From positions 1 to 13,255 of the forward strand of contig JALSQB010000085.1 of the NCBI GenBank assembly GCA_026985655.1: 13,255 bases of DNA, given 5' to 3'. Position numbers and translations under genes: made by a program. Shown here piece after piece: positions 6,942 through 13,255 of this stretch (position 1 is the first letter of the stretch; the number at the start of each line of letters is the position of its first letter). This DNA is from Campylobacteraceae bacterium (GTDB taxonomy: Bacteria; Campylobacterota; Campylobacteria; Campylobacterales; Sulfurovaceae). Below the pieces are notes generated by a model, which saw nothing but the letters and a program-made list of their open reading frames with translations, ran no database searches and was not told where the DNA came from.

Positions 6942-6961
6942 GTATATCCTTTTCTTTTCTG

Positions 6962-6976
6962 CTTATAATTATTGTA
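6962..6976 (-). promoter_or_regulatory. Candidate -10 region for the DUF234 gene
   Basis: Minus-strand TACAAT (6976-6971) and TATAAG (6967-6962) lie just upstream of the AAAAGG ribosome-binding site at 6953-6948. Either would give a short leader that still includes that site. The divergent helicase promoter lies 23-37 bases away. Confidence 0.35.
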
Positions 6977-6998
6977 ATACTTTTTATCTTTAATCTAA

Positions 6999-7004
6999 TA
7001 TAAT
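6999..7004 (+). promoter_or_regulatory. -10 box for the helicase gene
   Basis: Perfect TATAAT, with a predicted start near 7011 and AAAGGA at 7014-7019, so the leader would be only about 14 bases. No -35 match at the normal distance. Confidence 0.5.
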
Positions 7005-7024
7005 ATCAACAAAAAAGGACTCAT

Positions 7025-8347
7025 TTGAGCGATATTGACTTGGTCTTGCACCATCTAAAAGATAATAATGTTTTTTTAACAGGTGGTGCTGGTGTAGGAA
7101 AAAGCTACACCACCACCGAAATTATTCGTTTATACCGTAGTCAAACAGATGAACAAGTCATTGCCCTTGGCTCTACTGGTGTGAGTGCTGTAAACATTGG
7201 GGGATTTACCATTCATAGCTTTTTTGTTTTTGGTATCTCCTCTAACTTTGAGGAACTTGACCAACATGACAAACGCTCACGCTCTAGGCTCTCTGAACTC
7301 AAAAAAATCCTTAAAGCCACTGACCTCATCATCATTGATGAAATCTCCATGGTCTCTTCTAATATGATGGAGATGATAAGCTATCGTTTAAGCTCCATGG
7401 GCTACTTAGGCAAACTCCTTTTTGTGGGCGACTTTTTTCAGCTTCCCCCTGTGCAAAGATTTGGACAACATAATGGCGACCTTTTTGGTGAAAAACTTTA
7501 CGCCTTTGAATCAGATGCGTGGCGAAGTTTTTCCCCTGTGGTTATAGAACTCACCGAAATGAAACGAACAAGTGATGCCCAATTTACCCACATACTCCAC
7601 AAAGTGCGTGTGGGACAATGTGATGATGAAGTCATTAACTACATGTTAAATCTTTCAAACACCCAAATGAAAGAGCTTAACCCCACTTTTTTGTTTGGAC
7701 GTAATGCTGAAGTCAATACTACCAATAAAGAGAAGCTAAATGCAGTTGATGCCGATGAGCATCTTCTCTTTGCTACCTGTGAAGAGCATCAAGGAAAAGT
7801 ACACGAAAAACGCTTAGCTTCTTGGAAGAATATGCTTCCCATAGAAGAACAACTTCTACTTAAAGTGGGTGTACCTGTACTTTTTACCATTAACAAATGG
7901 GGAAAGTATGCCAATGGAGAGCGAGGTATTGTTACTAAGATAGAAGAAGATTATATCATCGTTGAAAAAGAGGAGATTTTTGTGCGTGTAGAGCGTCATG
8001 ATTTTGACCTACTAGAGATGAAGAGTAATGAGAAAGGAAAAGTAGAGTCTATCAAAGTAGCCACCCTTTCACAATTTCCTCTAAAACTAGCCTATGCTGT
8101 CACCATTCACAAAAGCCAAGGCATGAGCATTGACAATTTAGTCTGTAATGTCGATAATATTTTCGCCCCAAGTCAATTTTATGTGGCAATTTCACGAGCC
8201 ATTAACCCTAAAAACTTACGCTTAGACTTTAGCAAAGGAAATTTGGCTGGCTATCTGCAACGCATGGTTAAAGTCGATGGGCGTGTGGTAGAGTACTACA
8301 CAAAACTTGGTGAGCTTTATGTTACAAATGAAGAGTTACCGTTTTAA
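7025..8347 (+). CDS. Pif1/RecD-like superfamily 1B DNA helicase
   Basis: Predicted 5'-to-3' DNA helicase of 440 residues, close to a minimal motor core. Motif I (Walker A) is G-G-A-G-V-G-K-S at 20-27 and motif II is I-I-I-D-E-I-S-M at 102-109. Motif III is V-G-D-F-F-Q-L-P-P-V at 134-143, of Pif1/RecD type. The motif V region is L-A-Y-A-V-T-I-H-K-S-Q-G at 355-366, and motif VI is F-Y-V-A-I-S-R-A at 385-392. No long N- or C-terminal accessory domain is present. The start is TTG at 7025, with AAGGA 5 bases upstream. It is divergent from the DUF234 gene and convergent with pyrF (2 bases between stop codons). Family members act in replication, recombination or G-quadruplex unwinding; which of these applies here cannot be told. 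Confidence 0.93.
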   Translation: MSDIDLVLHHLKDNNVFLTGGAGVGKSYTTTEIIRLYRSQTDEQVIALGSTGVSAVNIGGFTIHSFFVFGISSNFEELDQHDKRSRSRLSELKKILKATDLIIIDEISMVSSNMMEMISYRLSSMGYLGKLLFVGDFFQLPPVQRFGQHNGDLFGEKLYAFESDAWRSFSPVVIELTEMKRTSDAQFTHILHKVRVGQCDDEVINYMLNLSNTQMKELNPTFLFGRNAEVNTTNKEKLNAVDADEHLLFATCEEHQGKVHEKRLASWKNMLPIEEQLLLKVGVPVLFTINKWGKYANGERGIVTKIEEDYIIVEKEEIFVRVERHDFDLLEMKSNEKGKVESIKVATLSQFPLKLAYAVTIHKSQGMSIDNLVCNVDNIFAPSQFYVAISRAINPKNLRLDFSKGNLAGYLQRMVKVDGRVVEYYTKLGELYVTNEELPF

Positions 8348-8349
8348 TA

Positions 8350-9033
8350 TTACAAACTCTTCAATATCTCTTCAACTTTAGCTAAAGGATTATCACTTCT
8401 ATAAATAGGACGACCAATTACTGGGAAATCTACACCCTCCTCTTTAGCTACTTCCAATGTTGCAACGCGTTTTTGGTCACCTGCATCTTCTCCAAAAGGT
8501 CGAATACCAGGACAAAGGGTTAAAAACTTAGCTGAAGTGGCATTTTTAATGGCTCTACTTTCAAAACTTGAACAGACTACCCCATCTAAACCATTTTCAT
8601 AAGCCATTTTAGCAAACTGTTCAGCTTTGGCATTAATACTCTTTTCATATATAAGGGTAAAATTCTCTTCATCAAATGAGGTTAAAGCCGTAACAGCTAA
8701 AACCAAAGGTCTATTTTCATAGCTACTCAATCGTTCCATTACTGTTTGCATCGCTACTTTTCCAGATGAGGCATGAATGTTAAACATATCAACACCTAGT
8801 TCGGCTATCTCTTGGGCAGCATCAGCCATTGTGTTAGGAATGTCATAGAGTTTTAAGTCTAAAAATATTTTAAACTCTGGATTGATCTTTTTAAGGGCTA
8901 CTATGAACTCTTTTCCATCTCTTATGTAAGCTCTAAAGCCCACTTTCATCCAAATGTTATGTTCTTTTAATGACTCTGCTAAGGCTAAGTTCTCTTTTGC
9001 TGATGGTAGGTCTAATGCAACACATAATTCCAT
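8350..9033 (-). CDS. pyrF: Orotidine 5'-phosphate decarboxylase
   Basis: Cytoplasmic TIM-barrel enzyme converting OMP to UMP, the last step of de novo pyrimidine synthesis. At 227 residues it has normal length for the bacterial type I family. V-A-L-D-L-P at 5-10 opens strand 1. The catalytic array D-L-K-L-Y-D-I-P-N-T at 59-68 supplies Asp59, Lys61 and Asp64. L-T-L-C-P-G-I-R-P at 171-179 and G-R-P-I-Y at 207-211 bind phosphate. The ATG at 9033 has AAAGAGAG 6 bases upstream. The gene is monocistronic, facing the helicase end and back-to-back with the cyclophilin gene. Confidence 0.97.
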   Translation of the reverse strand: MELCVALDLPSAKENLALAESLKEHNIWMKVGFRAYIRDGKEFIVALKKINPEFKIFLDLKLYDIPNTMADAAQEIAELGVDMFNIHASSGKVAMQTVMERLSSYENRPLVLAVTALTSFDEENFTLIYEKSINAKAEQFAKMAYENGLDGVVCSSFESRAIKNATSAKFLTLCPGIRPFGEDAGDQKRVATLEVAKEEGVDFPVIGRPIYRSDNPLAKVEEILKSL

Positions 9034-9059
9034 GTAATACTCTCTTTAAATAAAATGGC

Positions 9060-9069
9060 TATAATTCTA
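9060..9069. promoter_or_regulatory. Overlapping divergent -10 boxes for cyclophilin (+) and pyrF (-)
   Basis: Plus-strand GGC-TATAAT has its hexamer at 9060-9065. Minus-strand TAGAAT occupies 9069-9064. The two sites overlap by two bases, so RNA polymerase could not hold both at once. The plus-strand box predicts a transcript starting near 9072, which rules out the apparent upstream start at 9055 for the cyclophilin. Confidence 0.5.
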
Positions 9070-9096
9070 CCAAAATTACAAAAAATAAGGATTAAC

Positions 9097-9606
9097 ATGT
9101 CAAAAAGATACGATGTAACTCAAGAAGTTATGGATACTTACAACTACGCAAAATTTAACACTTCAAAAGGAACTATTTGGATTAAGCTTTACACACAAGA
9201 TGCTCCAAACACAGTAGCGAACCTTGCACACCTTGCTGAAACAGGTTTTTACAATGGTTTAAAGTTTCACCGAGTAATTGATGGATTTATGGCACAAGGT
9301 GGTTGTCCAAATACACGTGAAGGTGCTTTTGGTATGCCAGGAACAGGTGGGCCAGATTGGTCAATTGATTGTGAAACAGACACTTCTCTTGAACCACACA
9401 GAAGAGGAACACTCTCAATGGCACACGCAGGACCAAATACAGGTGGAAGCCAATTTTTCATTACCTTTGTCCCAACACCTCATTTAGATGGTGTCCACAC
9501 AGTATTTGGAGCAATTGAACTTGATGACAGCGAAAGCTTTGCTGTGCTTGATAGCATTAGACAAGATGATGATATTATCTCTGTAGAAGTTGTTGCTAGT
9601 AAATAA
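9097..9606 (+). CDS. Cyclophilin-type peptidyl-prolyl cis-trans isomerase (cytoplasmic)
   Basis: Folding catalyst that isomerises X-Pro bonds; 169 residues, a single cyclophilin domain with no signal peptide. F-H-R-V-I-D-G-F-M-A-Q-G-G at 57-69 holds catalytic Arg59. G-T-L-S-M-A-H-A at 104-111 and S-Q-F-F-I-T at 118-123 line the site, and H-L-D-G-V-H-T-V-F-G is at 129-138. Position 129 is His where eukaryotic cyclophilin A has Trp, which predicts weak cyclosporin binding. The frame stays open upstream to an ATG at 9055, but that lies before the -10 box. The ATG at 9097 has AAGGA 5 bases upstream and gives the normal family N-terminus, so I chose it. Confidence 0.94.
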   Translation: MSKRYDVTQEVMDTYNYAKFNTSKGTIWIKLYTQDAPNTVANLAHLAETGFYNGLKFHRVIDGFMAQGGCPNTREGAFGMPGTGGPDWSIDCETDTSLEPHRRGTLSMAHAGPNTGGSQFFITFVPTPHLDGVHTVFGAIELDDSESFAVLDSIRQDDDIISVEVVASK

Positions 9607-9613
9607 ACTTTTC

Positions 9614-9648
9614 TTTAAGCTCAATATTTCTTAAGAATTGAGCTTAAA
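9614..9648 (+). terminator. Long hairpin after the cyclophilin gene
   Basis: TTTAAGCTCAAT (9614-9625) and ATTGAGCTTAAA (9637-9648) form a perfect 12-bp stem with an 11-base loop, 7 bases after the stop. It is followed by TTAAAAATAAAT rather than a clean T-run, so it may terminate weakly or protect the 3' end. Confidence 0.55.
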
Positions 9649-9681
9649 TTAAAAATAAATATTAATTTATATTATTTTTTA

Positions 9682-9700
9682 TGCTATACTATTCGAATAG
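9682..9700 (+). promoter_or_regulatory. Extended -10 promoter plus 12-bp palindrome before the c-di-GMP gene
   Basis: TGC-TATACT (9682-9690) matches the TGn-extended -10 form. The perfect palindrome CTATTCGAATAG (9689-9700) starts inside the -10 box and covers the predicted start point near 9697, a good operator position. The leader would be about 22 bases, with GAGG near 9705 as a weak ribosome-binding site. Confidence 0.5.
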
Positions 9701-9718
9701 AATAGAGGATACTTAATT

Positions 9719-12517
9719 ATGTTTTTAAAAAAACTTTTTCAACCTGCATTATATGTAATGTCCAAACTCTCCTTTAAGAGTAAAATCATTACTTCTATTA
9801 CCCTACTTTTTATTTTATTATTACTCCCATCAAGAACACTTTTTACTGAATATATTCAAAAAAATAATCAATATGAACAACAGCTTATGGCACTGAACTA
9901 TATTGAAATGATTAATGCTTTTATGAACACCATAGAAGTTCATCGTAGTCTTTCATTAAAAATTTTAAAAAATCATCAAAATAATCAAGAGATAATTGAA
10001 AATGAACAAAAATTTTATCATCAAAAAAGTACAATTATGAATTTTGATGTAAAAAATCTAAATATATTAGGAACAGACCAAGACTTTGCTAAAGCCATTG
10101 CCTATTTTGAAATTGTCAAAGAGGAGAAGTTTGATAAGACAAGCTCCATGAAATCTATATTTGAAATCCATAGCCAAATAATTCAAAAGCTTTTATCTAC
10201 ATTAGAAAGCATCTCTAAGATTACTAACTTCTCTTCCAGTAAAGACTTAAGAATTAACTATTTAGCCTCTATGCTAAAGGTCAAATTACCACTATTAAAT
10301 AATTTTACAAGACAACTAAGTGACACAACATGTAGCCTTATTAACAATAATCAAGAACGAGAAAAACAAGAGCTAATCCTCCATACTACAAGCTTAGAAC
10401 TAAAAAGTTTACAACAGATATTAAAAAACAATAAACTAATCTCTAGTTTTAACAACTACCATGCACTTGAAGAACAGATAACAGATGTTATTTATAAAAT
10501 AGACCCATTATTATATCTTATAAAAAATAGCCTTGTAAATAATGAAGAAATATCTTTACATAAGAATTATTTTTTGACTAAAGTCAATGCTAGTATAGAA
10601 TCACAAGAAGAGCTTTACAATATGTTTAGCCATACCTATCGAGATACTGTACATGAACTCATAGATAGCTCAAAAGAAAAACTCCGTACCTTACTAATAC
10701 TATTTTTAGTTATTGTGTTAATTGCTTTTTATATTTTTATTGCTTTTTATCAATCTATTACGCGAAACCTAAAAAAACTCCAAACGGCTTCAGAGATGAT
10801 TGCAGAGGGAAAAACAACCATAAAACTACAAGTAGATAAACACGATGAGATTGGTGATGCCCTTTTGGCTTTTAACACGATGAGTGCAAAACTTAGCGAA
10901 AATATCTCTTTCTTAAATGGCTACAAAACAGCCATAGATAATTCAAGTATTGTCTCCAAAACCAATAAAAAAGGGATTATTACCTATGTCAATCAAATGT
11001 TTTGTGATGTTTCAGGCTATACAGAAAAAGAACTCCTTGGACGCTCTCACAACATTATACGACATGAAGATGTATCTCCTGATGTTTTTAGAGAGATGTG
11101 GCATACCATAGAAAGTAAAAATATTTGGAAAGGTGTTGTTAAAAATAAACACAAAGATGGTTCTAGCTATATCGTTAATGCGACCATACTTCCTATTTTA
11201 GACTCTAAAGGTAATATTTTAGAATATGTAGCCGTAAGACATAATATTACTGAACTAGAACAGAGTAAAGAGGAGATAAAAAAACAACGCACTGACCTTT
11301 TAACAGGACTAGATAATAGAAATCAGCTCTTAGTCGATTTAAAAACTGCTATTAAACCTGTTGTCTTTTATCTAAATATAGATGATTTTTCAGGGTTCAA
11401 TGATTTTTATGGAGCAGATATTGGGGATTCGGTACTCATTCATTTTAGCAATACACTTAAACAACTACAACAAGTAGAAGAGTTTAAACTATATAAACTT
11501 CAAGCCGATAAATTCATTTTACTTTTTCAAGAGGATTATTTTCCCAATAAAACCATTCAAAATTTCTTTAGAGAATTATTTGAGAAAATTGAAAGAAATA
11601 TCTCTAGCATTCACCTAGAGAACCAAAATTGTATCAATCTCTCTATTACAGCTGGCGTTGCCAGTTATTATGCAAGTGACAACTATCAAAATCTCATTTT
11701 GTACGCTGATATTGCAAGAAAAGAGGCACAAAAAAACCAAAAGAAATTTTTACTTTTTGAACATAAAATGCGTAAAAGTGAAGACTATGCCCAAAATATC
11801 GAATGGATTAAAAAAATCAAAGAAGCCCTAGCTGATGATAGAATAGTAACCTATTATCAACCCATCATAGATAACAAAACAGGCAAACTGGCAAAATATG
11901 AAACCTTGGTTAGAATGTTAGATTATGAAGGAGAACCTGTTTCAACATTCATGTTTTTAAAAGTTGCACAAAAAGTAAAACTTTATCCTCAAGTAACTAA
12001 AATAGTTATTAACAAAGCATTAAAAACATTTGAAAATCTTAATGATATTGAGTTCTCAATAAACCTCACCATAGAAGATATTTTATCTCAAGAGATTACA
12101 ACTTTTATTTATGAAAAATTAGAAAACTATTCAAATTCAAAAAATATTATTTTTGAGATTACAGAATCTGAAGAGGTAACTGACTATAAAGTGATTAATG
12201 AGTTTATAGAAAAAGTAAATAAATATGGAGTTAAAATAGCCATTGATGATTTTGGTTCAGGTTATGCAAACTTTGAGCATATTTTAAAGATTAATGCTGA
12301 CTTTATTAAAATTGATGGAACACTTATTAAAAATATTACCCACGATAAAAATGCTGCCATTATTACAGAAGCAATTATTACTTTCTCTAAAAAGCTAGGT
12401 AAAAAGACCATCACAGAATATGTTCATAATGAAGAAGTCTATAAAACAGTAAAAAAGCTTGGAGCCGACTATTCACAAGGCTTTTACTTTGGTCAAGCCT
12501 CGCCAATAGTGACATAA
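9719..12517 (+). CDS. Membrane sensor with HAMP, PAS, degenerate GGDEF and EAL domains; probable c-di-GMP phosphodiesterase
   Basis: Inner-membrane signalling protein of 932 residues. TM1 is at about 21-40, a large helical periplasmic sensor at 41-321, TM2 at 322-344, and HAMP at about 345-398. A PAS domain at about 403-512 resembles the Aer type (I-I-R-H-E-D at 446-451, then M-W at 460-461). GGDEF spans about 523-684 and EAL about 692-930. The GGDEF signature is Q-A-D-K-F (595-599), and the usual first metal-binding Asp of D-x-D is Asn553, so cyclase activity is unlikely. The EAL domain keeps the expected catalytic set: E-T-L (728-730), Asn782, Glu813, D-D-F-G-S-G with Asp843/Asp844, Lys864, Glu900 and Gln920. 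The net activity is therefore probably c-di-GMP hydrolysis, with GGDEF as a possible GTP-sensing or structural module. It stands alone behind its own promoter, and its signal ligand is unknown. Confidence 0.93.
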   Translation: MFLKKLFQPALYVMSKLSFKSKIITSITLLFILLLLPSRTLFTEYIQKNNQYEQQLMALNYIEMINAFMNTIEVHRSLSLKILKNHQNNQEIIENEQKFYHQKSTIMNFDVKNLNILGTDQDFAKAIAYFEIVKEEKFDKTSSMKSIFEIHSQIIQKLLSTLESISKITNFSSSKDLRINYLASMLKVKLPLLNNFTRQLSDTTCSLINNNQEREKQELILHTTSLELKSLQQILKNNKLISSFNNYHALEEQITDVIYKIDPLLYLIKNSLVNNEEISLHKNYFLTKVNASIESQEELYNMFSHTYRDTVHELIDSSKEKLRTLLILFLVIVLIAFYIFIAFYQSITRNLKKLQTASEMIAEGKTTIKLQVDKHDEIGDALLAFNTMSAKLSENISFLNGYKTAIDNSSIVSKTNKKGIITYVNQMFCDVSGYTEKELLGRSHNIIRHEDVSPDVFREMWHTIESKNIWKGVVKNKHKDGSSYIVNATILPILDSKGNILEYVAVRHNITELEQSKEEIKKQRTDLLTGLDNRNQLLVDLKTAIKPVVFYLNIDDFSGFNDFYGADIGDSVLIHFSNTLKQLQQVEEFKLYKLQADKFILLFQEDYFPNKTIQNFFRELFEKIERNISSIHLENQNCINLSITAGVASYYASDNYQNLILYADIARKEAQKNQKKFLLFEHKMRKSEDYAQNIEWIKKIKEALADDRIVTYYQPIIDNKTGKLAKYETLVRMLDYEGEPVSTFMFLKVAQKVKLYPQVTKIVINKALKTFENLNDIEFSINLTIEDILSQEITTFIYEKLENYSNSKNIIFEITESEEVTDYKVINEFIEKVNKYGVKIAIDDFGSGYANFEHILKINADFIKIDGTLIKNITHDKNAAIITEAIITFSKKLGKKTITEYVHNEEVYKTVKKLGADYSQGFYFGQASPIVT

Positions 12518-12643
12518 ATAAAAACTTTTAAAATACTTAATGTTTATTTTTATTTATATATATATTAATTATTTTAAGTAAAAATATACTTTAACCATAA
12601 ATAACACTTTAGCTATAAATATTGATTATTTTTTTAATATTAG

Positions 12644-12684
12644 TATAATATATGTCTATTATCAAGTAATTCTCATGCTATACT
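12644..12684 (+). promoter_or_regulatory. Two candidate -10 boxes for the small exported protein gene
   Basis: AG-TATAAT (hexamer 12644-12649) and TGC-TATACT (hexamer 12679-12684) precede the ATG at 12691. The second is an extended -10 whose expected start coincides with the ATG itself. The preceding 173-base gap (12518-12690) is very AT-rich and shows no ORF or strong terminator. Confidence 0.5.
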
Positions 12685-12690
12685 AGAACT

Positions 12691-13077
12691 ATGAAAAAAT
12701 TATTACTACTACTAATTATTATGTTTTTAAGTTTTCCTTTAATGGCAAATGAAGAGCGTGCTGTACAAGCTTCACTAGATAAGGTTTATAGAAGTGACAG
12801 AATTGGTGATTCATACCATTTTTTACTTTTAACTAAAAAAGGTCAATACTTTTATCTATTGACAAACAAAACAGACAAGCTCAGCCCTAAAGAGTTAAAA
12901 TCCTCAAATATTTTGGATTTTTTAAAAGAGAAACAATCTTGGGGTAAAGCATTCTATAAAAAAGGAGCGTTTACCCTCAATAATGGAAAGCTCTATACGA
13001 AACTACTTTGGAACCCTATTAAAATACTCGATTCCAAAAAAATAAAATACCTAAATAAAACTTTTTACCTTCAATAG
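12691..13077 (+). CDS. Small exported protein of unknown function
   Basis: I do not recognise this gene. The 128-residue product has a clear signal peptide (M-K-K, a Leu/Ile-rich core at 4-16, probable cleavage after L-M-A at 19). There is no lipobox Cys, and no cysteine or other membrane span in the mature part. The mature protein, about 109 residues, is lysine- and tyrosine-rich (basic), with short alternating hydrophobic/polar stretches (H-F-L-L-L, Q-Y-F-Y-L-L) that suggest a small beta-rich periplasmic fold. No Shine-Dalgarno sequence precedes the ATG. Codon use and AT-richness match the neighbours. The AT-rich spacer and separate promoter argue against an operon with the upstream c-di-GMP gene. 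Confidence 0.75.
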   Translation: MKKLLLLLIIMFLSFPLMANEERAVQASLDKVYRSDRIGDSYHFLLLTKKGQYFYLLTNKTDKLSPKELKSSNILDFLKEKQSWGKAFYKKGAFTLNNGKLYTKLLWNPIKILDSKKIKYLNKTFYLQ

Positions 13078-13105
13078 AGAGATAAACTCTTCTAAGTCTA
13101 TTTTT
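13075..13105 (+). terminator. Weak terminator after the small exported protein gene
   Basis: TAGAGAG (13075-13081, including the stop) pairs with CTCTTCTA (13087-13094) with one bulge and a 5-base loop, followed by AGTCTATTTTT. Short and imperfect. Confidence 0.35.
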
Positions 13106-13108
13106 AGC

Positions 13109-13114
13109 TACAAT
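13109..13114 (+). promoter_or_regulatory. -10 box for the probable NAD synthase gene
   Basis: AGC-TACAAT, preceded by a short T-run (TTTTT at 13101-13105) as often seen in this phylum. The predicted start is near 13121, 32 bases before the ATG. Confidence 0.45.
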
Positions 13115-13148
13115 AATCCTTATATTAGTATTTTAGATAAGGATTATT
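13112..13148 (+). repeat. Inverted repeat covering the -10 box and ribosome-binding site of the NAD synthase gene
   Basis: AATAATCCTTAT (13112-13123) is the exact reverse complement of ATAAGGATTATT (13137-13148), with a 13-base loop. The right arm contains AAGGA (13139-13143), the ribosome-binding site, and the left arm overlaps the end of TACAAT. It could be an operator in DNA or an RNA hairpin hiding the ribosome-binding site. Confidence 0.65.
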
Positions 13149-13152
13149 ATTA

Positions 13153-13255
13153 ATGCATGGATTTTATCGAGTGGCTTCTGCTATAAACAAAACTGTTGTT
13201 GCAAACCCTCAAAAAAATGCTCTTGAAATTTTAAAGCTTTTAGAACAAGCCCACA
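13153..13255 (+). CDS. nadE: Probable glutamine-dependent NAD+ synthase, N-terminus only
   Basis: Only 34 codons are in the window. The product begins M-H-G-F-Y-R-V-A-S-A-I and continues V-A-N-P-x-x-N-A-x-x-I, matching my memory of the N-terminus of the two-domain NAD+ synthase (nitrilase-type glutaminase domain fused to the ATP-dependent ligase), which typically reads G-[FY]-x-R-V-A-x-A then V-A-[DN]-P-x-x-N. That enzyme makes NAD+ from nicotinate adenine dinucleotide. No catalytic residue is visible yet, so the call rests on a short stretch. The ATG at 13153 has AAGGA 9 bases upstream, inside an inverted repeat. Another nitrilase-family protein is the main alternative. Confidence 0.6.
   Translation, partial: MHGFYRVASAINKTVVANPQKNALEILKLLEQAH

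Noticed and set aside
9055..9096. Upstream ATG giving the cyclophilin 14 extra residues
   Set aside because: It lies before the -10 box at 9060-9065 and lacks a ribosome-binding site; ATG 9097 has AAGGA at the right distance.
9267..9487. Two small frames within the cyclophilin gene on both strands
   Set aside because: They overlap the conserved cyclophilin core entirely and match nothing.
12514..12557. AT-only inverted repeat after the c-di-GMP gene (ATAAATAAAAA with TTTTTATTTAT) as a terminator
   Set aside because: The stem has no G-C pairs, the loop is 22 bases and no T-run follows; expected by chance in such AT-rich DNA.
1..13255. CRISPR arrays, insertion sequences, tRNA/rRNA genes, prophage or attachment sites
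   Set aside because: No spaced direct repeats, transposase motifs, cloverleaf-like sequences or integrase genes were seen; gaps between genes are all under 200 bases.

Overview
The window looks like a chromosomal segment from a member of the Campylobacterota (epsilonproteobacteria), probably a free-living sulfur- or hydrogen-oxidising type of the Sulfurimonas/Sulfurovum/Arcobacter kind. The genus cannot be fixed from the sequence. The evidence is the low G+C content, the AT-rich extended -10 promoters without a recognisable -35 box, a small periplasmic c-type cytochrome, and the gene order prenyl synthase - hemA - proS - fxsA - hemC, which from memory resembles the Campylobacter arrangement. 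No mobile elements, CRISPR arrays, tRNA or rRNA genes were seen.

Positions 1-5509 form one tightly packed minus-strand operon read from right to left: long-chain polyprenyl diphosphate synthase, glutamyl-tRNA reductase (hemA), prolyl-tRNA synthetase (proS), an FxsA-family membrane protein, a DsbC/DsbA-like periplasmic thioredoxin, and hemC, which runs off the left edge. Neighbouring frames overlap by 1, 4, 4 and about 53-56 bases. The operon joins quinone side-chain synthesis, two early haem/tetrapyrrole steps and envelope thiol chemistry, all of which feed a respiratory chain. A divergent promoter region (5510-5708) separates it from a monohaem cytochrome c (5709-5999).

Positions 6000-9606 hold a minus-strand DUF234/restriction-like nuclease-fold protein with an odd start region, a divergent Pif1/RecD-like SF1B helicase, convergent pyrF, and a divergent cytoplasmic cyclophilin. 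Positions 9719-12517 encode a large membrane-bound sensor (periplasmic domain, HAMP, PAS, degenerate GGDEF, apparently intact EAL) that is probably a cyclic-di-GMP phosphodiesterase. It is followed by a small exported protein of unknown function (12691-13077) and the first 34 codons of a probable glutamine-dependent NAD+ synthase at the right edge.

Most of the window is housekeeping. The points most worth a second look are: a short ProRS with no INS editing domain but a four-Cys, zinc-ribbon-like linker; an apparent AUA start codon behind a strong ribosome-binding site in the DUF234 gene; an inverted repeat that would mask the ribosome-binding site of the NAD synthase in read-through transcripts only; a probable leaderless mRNA; a 14-base promoter/start-site sequence shared exactly by the cytochrome c and c-di-GMP genes; and a signal peptide overprinted on the conserved acidic tail of FxsA. 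I found no convincing novel defence or mobile system.
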